Source of the DNA: JAFARZ01 sp035651595
GTDB taxonomy: Bacteria > Actinomycetota > Actinomycetes > Streptosporangiales > Streptosporangiaceae
DNA: 12,640 nt
Direction: 5' to 3'
NCBI GenBank assembly: GCA_035651595.1
Contig: DASRFJ010000273.1
Coordinates: forward strand, 1 to 12,640
The notes beneath the pieces are model-generated. The model was not told the DNA's origin. It was given only the letters and a program-made list of their open reading frames with translations, and made no database searches. Position numbers and translations under genes: made by a program. Of this stretch, positions 1-7,121 are shown in pieces; the stretch's first letter is position 1; each line of letters begins with the position of its first letter.

Positions 1-291
1 GTCGACGGGCTTCTTCCGCATCTCGCAGCTGCTCGAGATGAAGTTCCCGTCGAGCGTGGGATGGTGGGCGACCAGATAGCCGGACAGGAACCTGCACCGG
101 GTGGTTTTCGAGCCGGCGAAGTTCTCGTCGAAGAAGTCAACGCCGGCCCCGCCAAGCTGGAATTCGTCGCAGCCGCCGCGGTTGACGCAGTAATCCTGGC
201 GGATGATCCATTCGACGCCCCGGCCGATCCTGATGCAGAGCCACAACGGTGCCCCGGCCTGGCGTGGCGTGAAGCAGAATTTCGATGGCAT
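1..291 (-). CDS. Cys-rich hypothetical protein, 3' end beyond window (partial)
   Basis: The reading frame stays open from an ATG at 291-289 to the window edge, giving the first 97 residues of a longer protein. It starts MPSKFCFTPRQAGAPLWLC. AGGAG lies six bases before the ATG, inside the end of the preceding gene, and only one base separates that gene's TGA from this ATG, so the two are very likely translationally coupled. Third codon positions are strongly G/C, as in real genes here. Six cysteines (residues 6, 19, 35, 41, 66, 89) in 97 residues is unusual for an actinobacterial protein without a signal peptide; they could bind metal or form disulfides. I see no signal peptide or membrane segment. 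I do not recognise the family. It is the fourth gene of the operon that begins at 5573. Confidence 0.72.
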   Translation of the reverse strand, partial: MPSKFCFTPRQAGAPLWLCIRIGRGVEWIIRQDYCVNRGGCDEFQLGGAGVDFFDENFAGSKTTRCRFLSGYLVAHHPTLDGNFISSSCEMRKKPVD

Positions 292-292
292 G

Positions 293-1393
293 TCATTCTC
301 CTATCGCGTTGCTCGCGGTGAAATCTCCGACGTAAACGACGAGCAGGTAAGCCGCGAGGTCGGCCGCGACGGCGGCGGCGAGCGCGTCGAAGCTCACCGG
401 GACGGCGCGGCCGGCGGTTACCGGCCCGCTCAGCGTGATGTTGGACGTGACTGTCGTGTCCGGCGCCGGGGCCCGCTCCCGCAGGCTGGCGGTGGCGCCG
501 GACAGCGCCCGGTCCCACCAGTCGCGGACGGCGGGCATCGGTGCGTCGCCGGTGGCGGGGTCGAACAGGATGTCCTTGACGGCGCCGGCGACGGCGGCCT
601 TGACCGGGTCGCTGCGGTCGATCCAGTCCCGCAGCGCGGCGTCGGCGGTCCCGCGGATCTCGGTGCGGATGGCGCCGGAGCCGAGCCCGGTGTCGTGGAC
701 GTCGTCTGGCAGGTCGCCCCCGATCACCCGCGGGCCGTCCGGTGGCAGGGCGGCCCGGTAGGCCGCGTAGAGCAGGCACGCGTCGACCCGCACCCGCACG
801 TCGTACGCCGCCGATCCGGTGTCGAACTGTTCGGTGAGGATCGTGCGCAGGTCAAACGGGGCGCGACCGCCGCGGAGGTTGCCGACGACGGCGGCGGTGG
901 CCGCCGGATCGCTGGACATCAGCAGCGTGGTCCTGGCCGGGCCACCGAGCGGCCCGGTCCGCTCGGGCTGGGCGGTCAGCACTCCCGTTGACTGACCGAG
1001 CCTGATGATGGTGGACTCGACCGGGATTGGCTGAACGACCAGGGGTTGGCCCGCCGGGTGTGCCTTGGGGCCGTTCGCGAGCGCGGCAGTGACCTGCGCG
1101 GTCAGCTCGTCCGGCAGGGACAGGTCGGTGGTGAGCGTGCACGAGCCGCCGAGGTAGCCGGCATCCGGCTCGGGCCGGTCGATCATCGCCCGCATGACGA
1201 AGTCGGGTCCGCCGCCGTCGGGTCGCGTCGCCAGCATCGCTCGGGGAACCGCCACGTAGTACCGCGCGGTCAGCCCGGACGCCAGCAGCGAGTCGTTGTT
1301 GGCGTCGGGGTATACGGATACGCCGAGCGGGCCGGCGGTGAGCACCAGCGGGGCCGGACCGCATACCGGACCCGCCGGCCGGCCGTCGATCAT
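293..1393 (-). CDS. Hypothetical protein, short paralogue of the 680 aa operon protein
   Basis: This 366 aa protein has no recognised function. It aligns by eye along nearly its whole length with the first ~400 residues of the 680 aa protein encoded at 3531-5573. Shared blocks include VYPDANN then GL-ARYY (residues 27-46, against VYPDAHN then GLPTQYY at 33-52), GG-CT around Cys85 (Cys104 in the partner), a WI....VK..I..DP helix-like segment near 252-275, and a closing AADLAAYLLVVYVGDF at 343-358 (partner ADLNKYLFVIDIGEF near 388-402). It therefore corresponds to the N-terminal module alone. No signal peptide or membrane helix is visible. ATG was chosen because GGAG lies seven bases upstream and the start overlaps the previous stop in an ATGA. 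It probably works with its operon partners, perhaps as an alternative or interacting subunit; that is inference. Confidence 0.85.
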   Translation of the reverse strand: MIDGRPAGPVCGPAPLVLTAGPLGVSVYPDANNDSLLASGLTARYYVAVPRAMLATRPDGGGPDFVMRAMIDRPEPDAGYLGGSCTLTTDLSLPDELTAQVTAALANGPKAHPAGQPLVVQPIPVESTIIRLGQSTGVLTAQPERTGPLGGPARTTLLMSSDPAATAAVVGNLRGGRAPFDLRTILTEQFDTGSAAYDVRVRVDACLLYAAYRAALPPDGPRVIGGDLPDDVHDTGLGSGAIRTEIRGTADAALRDWIDRSDPVKAAVAGAVKDILFDPATGDAPMPAVRDWWDRALSGATASLRERAPAPDTTVTSNITLSGPVTAGRAVPVSFDALAAAVAADLAAYLLVVYVGDFTASNAIGE

Positions 1394-3534
1394 GACGTCG
1401 CTCCGGCGAGTGTCGTGGCCGTCAAGGTCAGGATCGGATCGTCGATGAAGTCGTTGTGCACGGTGACCGAACGGGTTCCGCCGGGACCGGTGAGGTTCAG
1501 CGTGACGGCCGTGTCGAGCCCGGTGAGGACGGAGTCGACCGGGATCAGGACGTGCACGAAGTCGACCGTGTGCGCCGCGGTGAGCGTCAGGTCAGGGATG
1601 GTCAGCGCGGGCAGACCGGTGAGCCGGAACGCTACCTCGACGGAGGTGACGCCCGCCGCGGCGAAGTCGAACGCGGCCTGGACCGTGAGCGGGTGCTGTA
1701 CCTGCTGGACGGTTTCGGTGCGGAACGTCACCAGCGTGCGTACCGTCTCCTTCGGGATCGTCGCCGGAACCGCGAGCGACCGGGCGACGACCACCGAGGT
1801 GGCCGCGGCCACCGGCAGGGTGACGGTCTGGCCCGCGCCGAGGATCTGATCACCCAGGCTCGTCACGGCCAGCTGAGGCAGTGCCGCGGCCCGGTGCAGC
1901 ACGAGGTCGAGCGGTCCGCGGTTGGTGGCGGTCGGCGGCGACCCGGGCGTGACCGAGACGGTCAGGTCGTCGGATTCGGCGCTCCGGTGCAGGTTGAGCG
2001 GCCCTGGGGCCTGGACCGGTTCGGGGAACTGGTCGTCGAGCCGTACCGCGAGGTTCGCCGACAGCGGCGGCGGCCCGGCCGCGCACAGCTCGCTGAGGAA
2101 CTGGTTGACGCTGGTCAGAGCCGGTGTGGTGTGGTCGTCGGCGATGTCGACCGAGACCTGCACGGTGTGCGGGGCGAGGCCGTCGCTGAACGTCGCGGTT
2201 GCCGCCGGAAAGCCGCTGAGGCTCGAGGGGTTCCGCGTGTCCAGGCCGTCCGGCAGGGTCAGCCGCAAGGTGCGCCCCGTTGCCTCGGGGATAGTCGGCA
2301 GCGCCGCTGCCAGGTCCGCGAGATCGATCGGATCGACGGCTGGGGCGAGCATGAACGTGAAGTGGAAGCGGCTGCCGGTGAGGTTGCTCGACGGGTCGAC
2401 GAGCGCGTCGCAGGCGGCGGCGACTCCCTCCGCACCGTGCACGATCGCGTAGGCGGCGGGTAGCGCGACGACCGTGCCGGTGATCTGCCCGAGGTAGAGC
2501 CGACGCACCGTGGGGAAGCGGGACTGAACGTCACCCAGCGACGTGAGCTCGCGAAACTCCGAGCGGGCCGTGGCGAAGCCAGTGAGGTCGTTCTGATCAA
2601 TGATGGGCCTGGTGACACCATCCTTAGTGGTGATCGTGAACCGAGACCGGTAGGAGTCGGTGTAGAACTGCAGCCCCAGCGGCAGCGGCTCGGGCGGGGA
2701 GGTGACAGGGAACATGACGGACACCGGAATGAACCGGAACCATCCGATGCTCGCGGGCACCGAGGCGGCGTTCTGCCCGTCGCCGAAGACCGTGAACTCG
2801 AATCCGTTGAACGTCGGGCCGTGCGGGAACCCGGTGTCCGGCTCGAAGCCACGCACCAGTTGCAGGCCGTTGTAGTTCACCGTCACGCTGAGGCTGGCTC
2901 CGCCGAGATCGGTCAGGTGCTCGTAGGTCGCTTCGACGAGGTCTTCCGGCAGCGAGAATGTCACCAGCCGCTGATCGTCGGGCTGATCGGTCACCGTGCC
3001 GGTGACCGTGTGCGGAACCACCGTCCCGCCCTCGGTCACCGGCACCGACAACGTGACGATGGGATGCAGGTCTGGCGCGGGGGACATCGTCTTTCCTGGA
3101 CCCGGCGCCAGGCCCGCCAGCGTCAGCGTCAGCGTGGCCTGGTTGACCGGCCGGCCCTGCGGCGTCACCTCGCCCGCCTTCTGCGTGACGGCGAACTGAA
3201 ATCCCGGATCCTCGACGCCGGTCTGCGGCAGGAGCGCGAACCGCGGAATGTACCAGGTGGTGGCGTTGACCTGGTCCTCCTGTTCCCCGTCGGCAAACGC
3301 CACGTCGAGCCTTGGCAGCGGTGGCGCCCCCGCCGGGACATCAAACTGCGCGTTGGCATCATTGCCCTGATCGGTATGGAAGATGGCGTCGACACCCTCC
3401 CCGATGCGACAGGCGATCCACGGCGCGGCTCGCGACCCGACGAACTCATCGAAGGCCACGTTGAACGCGGCGACCTCGGCCGCGGGATCGGGTGGGTCGA
3501 CGGGGAGGATAATCGCGCCGCCGCCCGCGCTCAT
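1390..3534 (-). CDS. Large beta-rich hypothetical protein (714 aa)
   Basis: The second gene of the operon encodes 714 residues that I cannot assign to a family. The sequence is rich in alternating Val/Thr/Leu/Ala stretches separated by Pro- and Gly-containing turns, typical of stacked beta-sandwich domains. Examples are the segments near residues 130-230 and the last ~90 residues (FVHVLIPVDSVLTG then SVTVHNDFIDDPILTLT). There is no export signal, transmembrane helix or obvious catalytic motif. The ATG shares four bases (ATGA) with the stop of the 680 aa gene, and GGGGAG lies six bases upstream, so translation is probably coupled and the products made in fixed ratio. Its stop overlaps the next start in the same way. 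Its place between two paralogous proteins suggests membership of one complex or structure. This is inference from layout only. Confidence 0.85.
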   Translation of the reverse strand: MSAGGGAIILPVDPPDPAAEVAAFNVAFDEFVGSRAAPWIACRIGEGVDAIFHTDQGNDANAQFDVPAGAPPLPRLDVAFADGEQEDQVNATTWYIPRFALLPQTGVEDPGFQFAVTQKAGEVTPQGRPVNQATLTLTLAGLAPGPGKTMSPAPDLHPIVTLSVPVTEGGTVVPHTVTGTVTDQPDDQRLVTFSLPEDLVEATYEHLTDLGGASLSVTVNYNGLQLVRGFEPDTGFPHGPTFNGFEFTVFGDGQNAASVPASIGWFRFIPVSVMFPVTSPPEPLPLGLQFYTDSYRSRFTITTKDGVTRPIIDQNDLTGFATARSEFRELTSLGDVQSRFPTVRRLYLGQITGTVVALPAAYAIVHGAEGVAAACDALVDPSSNLTGSRFHFTFMLAPAVDPIDLADLAAALPTIPEATGRTLRLTLPDGLDTRNPSSLSGFPAATATFSDGLAPHTVQVSVDIADDHTTPALTSVNQFLSELCAAGPPPLSANLAVRLDDQFPEPVQAPGPLNLHRSAESDDLTVSVTPGSPPTATNRGPLDLVLHRAAALPQLAVTSLGDQILGAGQTVTLPVAAATSVVVARSLAVPATIPKETVRTLVTFRTETVQQVQHPLTVQAAFDFAAAGVTSVEVAFRLTGLPALTIPDLTLTAAHTVDFVHVLIPVDSVLTGLDTAVTLNLTGPGGTRSVTVHNDFIDDPILTLTATTLAGATS

Positions 3535-5573
3535 CCCTGGCTCCCCGCCCTGGCCGCGGCGATGTAACGGTTGACCAGGTCCAGCTTGTCGGCCGGGGCG
3601 CTGGGCAGCGGCGCGACCACCGTGGCCTGCTTGAGCGGGCCGGACCCCACGAAGGCCGTCACCGGCGCTGGCGTGGAGTAGATGACGGGTTCGTCGGTGA
3701 ACTGAGGGCCGTCGACCTCCACCGTCATCGTGTAGGTGATCGTGCTTTCCGCGAAGTACTTGTCCGAGAAGATCTCCCAGATCGCGTCGTTCACCATGCC
3801 CGGGGTGACGACGATCGCCGCGTAGGGGTCCTGGCCGATCGTCGGATTGATCGTCACCACGATGTTCGGCGGGAGCAGCAACGGCCGGACGTTGAAACGC
3901 ACGAAGACGTAGCCGACGTCCGAGGCGGTCAGGATCGGGCTGTGCTCGGTCCCGATCTGCTCGATCTCGGCGATGGCGCGGTCGTGCGGGGCGATCGCCG
4001 GCGACAGGTTGACCCGGGGGTCATGACCGTCGAAGACCAGCTGCCGGCGCAGTTTGACCTGGTCCTGCGGCCAGGCCGGCACCGGATTGTCGAGTCGCAG
4101 GAACGAGAAGTTCACGTAGTCGCCGGCGTTGCCCGCCTTCCAGATCGCGGGCGCGACGGGCCCGTTCGGCGCGGTCTGGCCCTCGACGTAGTGCTCGCCC
4201 TGCGCGAGCATCTGCAGGTTCGCCTGGCCGTTCACCACCGGATTGTCGAAGTCCGGATACCCCACCTCAAGCTGGACCGCCACCAGCGGGTCGCTCACGT
4301 CGGTGCCGTCCGGGAGCTTCTCGCCGAAGTTGACCAGGCATTTGCCGACCACCTGGACCTTCTTGAAGAACTCGCCGATGTCGATCACGAACAGGTACTT
4401 GTTCAGGTCGGCGCGGACGGCGGGCAGCAGGTCGTTGAGGTCGCCGCTCACCGCCTGCTCTACGGAGATCGTCTCGTCGAGGATGAGCTGCTGGTTGAAG
4501 TGCACGCCCTTGCGCTCGTGGTCGGACTTCAGCGCGACCGCGGCGCCGCCGAAGAACTCGCTGAACCAGCCGCGGCCCGAGGTCGTCGCCTTCGAATCCG
4601 CCTTGGCCGGATCCCAGCTGAAGATCTCCTGTTTGACCAGGTCCATCGCGGTTTTCTTCATCTCGTCGACGTTGTCGTTGATCCACTTCGCCGTGTTGGC
4701 GTCGAGTTCGGCGCCGTCCTGCGTGATGTGGGTGGTGACGCCGCCGTTCGTGATGCATGACGACCACGCCGCGCTGGCGGAGATGTCGTCGATCCCGAGG
4801 AAGCTGCTCGCGTCCACGGCCGCGGAGAACGAGTCGTAGACCTTGTCGACATCGACGGCGACGTCGACGGTCACGGCGTTGATGTAGAAGGACTCCTTGA
4901 GCACGTTGGTGACGGTGAACGGCGGCGAGGCGCCGGCCTTCAGCGCCGACGCGATCTCGCCCGCGGCGAACAGATTGCAGCTGATCAGGAACGTCGAGCT
5001 GCCCTGCTGCTCGATGCTGCCCTTCTGGCTGTACTGGGCCGTCATCAAGATCTTGCCGCCGGTCACGTTCGGGTCCTGAACCGCGCATATGACCGTGCTG
5101 TTGGTGATCGGCACGATGCCCAGGCCCGGCGCCGGGTCGCCGGGCTGCTGGTTGAAGTACGGTGCCAGCCGCGGGACGGGCGCGTCGTGCTCACGCGCCT
5201 GGAGCTTGCCGATGACCCCGGTGATGACGCTGGGCGGAATCGCGAACGTCGTGGAGAACGTGCAGAACCCGCCGCCCATCTCGGTCGAGGCCCCCTGTAG
5301 TTCGGCCGGGGTGATGTTCGCCTCCTCCGATCCGAGGCCCTTGAACAGGGTCATCTCGAAGTCGAAGTCCTGGGGTGAGGTCTGCTTGTGCGCCAGGTAC
5401 ACCTGTGCGGGCTGGAAGTAGTACTGGGTGGGGAGGCCAGCCGCCCTGAGTTCGGGGTTGTGCGCGTCGGGATAGACCTGAACGTCATATCGCGTGCCGG
5501 TCGCGTCGTTCACCGTGACGATGACGAAGTCCGGTCCAAACAGCGGACCCACACCGGAAACGAAGTCGGCCAT
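3531..5573 (-). CDS. Two-module hypothetical protein, first gene of the four-gene operon (680 aa)
   Basis: This 680 aa protein opens the operon. Residues ~14-402 form a module shared with the 366 aa protein two genes downstream (VYPDAHN and QYYF near 33-53, Cys104 in GGGFCTFSTTF, KWINDNV..VKQEIFSWDP near 293-320, YLFVIDIGEF near 393-402). Residues ~403-680 form a second, beta-rich module absent from the short paralogue. There is no signal peptide, membrane helix or recognisable enzyme motif, so it is predicted cytoplasmic unless exported by a specialised route. AGGAG seven bases before the ATG fixes the start. The long AT-richer region upstream holds a perfect TATAAT box in a GC-tract palindrome, so the whole operon appears to start there and to be regulated. 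I do not recognise the family; a structural or envelope-associated assembly is possible but unproven. Confidence 0.88.
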   Translation of the reverse strand: MADFVSGVGPLFGPDFVIVTVNDATGTRYDVQVYPDAHNPELRAAGLPTQYYFQPAQVYLAHKQTSPQDFDFEMTLFKGLGSEEANITPAELQGASTEMGGGFCTFSTTFAIPPSVITGVIGKLQAREHDAPVPRLAPYFNQQPGDPAPGLGIVPITNSTVICAVQDPNVTGGKILMTAQYSQKGSIEQQGSSTFLISCNLFAAGEIASALKAGASPPFTVTNVLKESFYINAVTVDVAVDVDKVYDSFSAAVDASSFLGIDDISASAAWSSCITNGGVTTHITQDGAELDANTAKWINDNVDEMKKTAMDLVKQEIFSWDPAKADSKATTSGRGWFSEFFGGAAVALKSDHERKGVHFNQQLILDETISVEQAVSGDLNDLLPAVRADLNKYLFVIDIGEFFKKVQVVGKCLVNFGEKLPDGTDVSDPLVAVQLEVGYPDFDNPVVNGQANLQMLAQGEHYVEGQTAPNGPVAPAIWKAGNAGDYVNFSFLRLDNPVPAWPQDQVKLRRQLVFDGHDPRVNLSPAIAPHDRAIAEIEQIGTEHSPILTASDVGYVFVRFNVRPLLLPPNIVVTINPTIGQDPYAAIVVTPGMVNDAIWEIFSDKYFAESTITYTMTVEVDGPQFTDEPVIYSTPAPVTAFVGSGPLKQATVVAPLPSAPADKLDLVNRYIAAARAGSQG

Positions 5574-5680
5574 GCTGCCACTCCTATGCTCGAGAAGAGG
5601 TCGATGACCGTACAGGGAGGGTTCGTGGCAGCCAGATACACACCGACGCTAGGGCGCTGCGAGAACCCCCAAGTTGTACC

Positions 5681-5705
5681 TATTCATGGAGTGTAAGGAT
5701 GAATA
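5681..5705. promoter_or_regulatory. Inverted repeat in operon leader, candidate operator
   Basis: TATTCAT and ATGAATA are perfect 7-base arms separated by 11 bases. The repeat lies just downstream of the predicted transcription start of the 680 aa gene's operon, about 108 bases before the ATG. The arms are AT-rich, so an RNA hairpin would be weak; a protein-binding site on DNA is the likelier role. The binding protein is not identifiable. Confidence 0.35.
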
Positions 5706-5725
5706 CTCGAACTAATAAGCGACCC

Positions 5726-5754
5726 ATTATACCCCCCTGGGGTATTTAGTTCAT
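5726..5754 (-). promoter_or_regulatory. Predicted sigma-70-type promoter of the four-gene operon
   Basis: Read on the minus strand, 5731-5726 is a perfect TATAAT, rare in DNA of this composition. Seventeen bases upstream is ATGAAC (5754-5749), which matches only the TGA of TTGACA. A weak -35 with a perfect -10 is common in regulated promoters. Transcription would start near 5719, leaving a leader of about 145 bases before the ATG at 5573. The spacer is filled by the GC-tract palindrome annotated separately. Confidence 0.5.
5729..5745. promoter_or_regulatory. GC-tract palindrome over the -10/spacer, CsoR/FrmR-like candidate operator
   Basis: ATACCCC and GGGGTAT are perfect 7-base arms around CCT. 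A run of C then G flanked by ATA and TAT is the general layout of operators bound by the CsoR/FrmR family (Cu(I), persulfide or formaldehyde sensors). The palindrome overlaps half the TATAAT box and part of the spacer, where a repressor would block RNA polymerase. No csoR-like gene lies in the window, so the regulator would act from elsewhere. The family assignment rests on site layout alone. Confidence 0.4.
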
Positions 5755-5805
5755 GATCACGAAGGGTTTTGCGGCCTATAGCACGTAAAACCCTTCGTGA
5801 TCATG
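5752..5805. repeat. 19-bp perfect inverted repeat (54-nt hairpin element)
   Basis: CATGATCACGAAGGGTTTT (5752-5770) and its exact reverse complement (5787-5805) flank 16 bases. In RNA the stem can extend by three more pairs (one G-U), leaving a 10-nt loop. It sits between the terminator of the 128 aa gene and the promoter of the four-gene operon, touching the latter's -35 region. It could act as a bidirectional terminator or insulator, a dispersed palindromic repeat, or a protein site. No target-site duplication or transposase accompanies it. Confidence 0.7.
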
Positions 5806-6046
5806 GAACGGGTCACGCTAGCGGGGGGAAGGTATCCGCGCATAGCAGGGCAAACCAGACCGCATACCCCCCTGTATTGATGGCCGCCCTCGACACCTCG
5901 CTGGATGATCCGCTCACTCGAACCAGCCACCGAAAACAAGCTTGTGATGCTTGGTGAACAGCTACTCAAAGCGCCGGAGGCCCGCAGCGGCTCCCGGCCG
6001 GCGGGCGTAACGCAGGGTGCCGTCCCCCGGGGCGCCCGCTCATGAG
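5806..6046. other. Gene-free remainder of the 519-nt intergenic region
   Basis: Reading frames here are short, lack ribosome binding sites and show no coding bias. Apart from the short GC-tract site at 5864-5877, visible items are a small ACAAGCTTGT palindrome near 5936 and a GC-rich pair of arms near 6001-6038 (GCGGGCG and CGCCCGC) that could add to the neighbouring terminator. I see no RNA gene. Confidence 0.5.
5864..5877. promoter_or_regulatory. Degenerate copy of the GC-tract operator
   Basis: ATACCCCCCTG is repeated exactly from the palindrome at 5729, 135 bases away, and is followed directly by TAT. The site is thus the upstream palindrome with three G residues missing. It could be an auxiliary half-site for the same regulator or a decayed duplicate. 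No convincing promoter accompanies it. Confidence 0.25.
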
Positions 6047-6077
6047 TTAGCGGCAGCCTCGGAAAGGCTGCCGCTAA
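6047..6077 (-). terminator. Hairpin terminator of the 128 aa secreted-protein gene
   Basis: TTAGCGGCAGCCT (6047-6059) and AGGCTGCCGCTAA (6065-6077) are perfect 13-base arms around a 5-nt CGGAA loop. Reading the minus strand, the hairpin begins 15 bases after the TAG at 6095-6093. It lacks a T-tract, as many actinomycete terminators do. Confidence 0.7.
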
Positions 6078-6092
6078 TCGTGAATACCGTAA

Positions 6093-6479
6093 CTAGCCCG
6101 AGCAGGTGGCCGTGCCCGCCGGGCCTCTGACCGTTGCGCTTATCCTGAGATTCACGGAATTCCCGAGGGTCCGCTCATCGGTGAATGGGCCGAGAGTAAT
6201 GGTTGTCCCGTTGTCAGAGCCGGACCCGTTGAGAATCGCGGTGCCGTTGTTGGTAACTACGGCGCTGATGGTAAGCCTGCCGGCCGGTGACCAGCCAGAG
6301 CTGGCCGCGCCCCAGCGGATCGAATACACCCCGCGGTCGACCGCTGTCGATGAGACGGCGGCTCTGCAGGTCCCCCTGGTCGCCGCCGAGGCCGGCGTGG
6401 CAACCGCGACTGCGCCGGCCGTGAGGCTGGGAATCAGCGCGGCGGCGAACAGCAGGTGACGCATTTTGCGATTAAGCAT
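6093..6479 (-). CDS. Small secreted protein (128 aa)
   Basis: The first ~32 residues form a classical Sec signal: basic MLNRKMRH, a hydrophobic Leu/Ala core, then TPASA before ATRG, predicting cleavage after Ala32. The mature ~96 residues are rich in Ser, Thr, Gly and Asn and look like a single beta-sandwich. Cys38 and Cys126, near the two ends, could close a disulfide outside the cell. No enzymatic motif is visible. ATG at 6479 is preferred because AGGAGG lies four bases upstream; the internal Met6 has no ribosome site of its own. It stands alone, with a terminator immediately downstream. The function is unknown; it could be a cell-surface or antimicrobial-type peptide, but nothing in the sequence shows this. 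Confidence 0.85.
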   Translation of the reverse strand: MLNRKMRHLLFAAALIPSLTAGAVAVATPASAATRGTCRAAVSSTAVDRGVYSIRWGAASSGWSPAGRLTISAVVTNNGTAILNGSGSDNGTTITLGPFTDERTLGNSVNLRISATVRGPAGTATCSG

Positions 6480-6724
6480 GAGCCCTCCTGTAATTTGTAA
6501 GGCGCGTGGACGGCCGAACGTATTCGCGTTATCACATGGCTCTCCGTGAGGTCGCGGGCTCGGGTCGCCTTGGGCACGACGCCATGTAATCTTTCGCGAG
6601 TAATTCCTGCGTATAACGTGAGTAGCAGGGGACCGGCAGGCGAGCAGGGGGCGAGGCAGGGCAGCGGCGGATCAGCACCGAGCCAAGCGGGTACCCGGCC
6701 TGGCCGCCATCGCGGGCCGAGCGG

Positions 6725-6952
6725 TCAGAGCTTGGTCAGCTTGGCGTAGGGCGACCGGATCCGCACCTTACCCGAGCTGAAGCCGACGACCACCGCCTCG
6801 TCCTCGGCGAGCAGGACCCGCCCGAGGCCGTACTTGTCGTGAGACACCTGGTCACCGGCAGCGAACTGTTCGATAGGCTCCACATCCGCCGGCGGCACGT
6901 TGAAGGGACTTCCGGGCAGGGAGCGCCGGGACACGGCACGGGTTCGTTTCAT
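6725..6952 (-). CDS. Stand-alone UvrD/PcrA-C-terminus-like small protein (75 aa)
   Basis: The core GDQVSHDKYGLGRVLLAED followed by AVVVGFSSGKVRI and PYAKLTKL resembles the Tudor-like segment at the C-terminus of UvrD/PcrA helicases (GD.V.H..FG.G.V), which contacts RNA polymerase. Similar small free-standing proteins are common in actinomycetes as conserved hypotheticals. The N-terminus is basic (MKRTRAVSRRS). A binding role towards RNA polymerase or DNA is therefore reasonable, but it is inference. The start is uncertain: a GTG directly precedes the ATG at 6952, and no good ribosome site is visible; I chose the ATG. There is no signal peptide. It is not operonic with its neighbours, lying about 245 bases from the secreted-protein gene. 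Confidence 0.78.
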   Translation of the reverse strand: MKRTRAVSRRSLPGSPFNVPPADVEPIEQFAAGDQVSHDKYGLGRVLLAEDEAVVVGFSSGKVRIRSPYAKLTKL

Positions 6953-7025
6953 CACTACTACTATGCGCTCTCGGTGGCGCCGCGGGCAGCATCACCCCGA
7001 TGTTCGGCGCTCCCGCCGCGCGGGC

Positions 7026-7042
7026 GGCCCGCCGTGCGGGCC
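7026..7042. repeat. Short GC-rich inverted repeat upstream of the 75 aa gene
   Basis: GGCCCGC and GCGGGCC are perfect 7-base arms around CGT, about 75 bases upstream of the 75 aa gene. In DNA this GC-rich such repeats arise easily by chance. It could be a weak hairpin in the leader or nothing functional. Confidence 0.25.
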
Positions 7043-7121
7043 TCTGGACATATCCGGTTTGTCGCGACACGACCTACCTCTTCAGGCGGCTCGCGCCGCC
7101 AGCGCGAGGCGCTCCGGAATG

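Noticed and set aside
1456..2463. 335 aa plus-strand reading frame
   Set aside because: It is antisense to the 714 aa gene, has shadow-type Arg/Gly/Val composition and no ribosome site; the operon junctions support the minus strand.
3942..4760. 272 aa plus-strand reading frame
   Set aside because: It is antisense to the 680 aa gene, whose paralogy with the 366 aa protein proves the minus frame.
293..5573. Operon proteins as OrfX/P47-type (TULIP) or contractile-injection components
   Set aside because: A faint resemblance in layout was considered, but I see no diagnostic motif and no sheath, baseplate or toxin gene nearby.
5752..5805. Insertion-sequence remnant
   Set aside because: The inverted arms have only 16 bases between them, no transposase fragment and no flanking duplication.
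6725..6952. CarD-type RNA polymerase regulator
   Set aside because: It is too short and lacks the CarD C-terminal helical domain; the GD.VSHDKYGLGRV pattern fits the UvrD/PcrA tail better.
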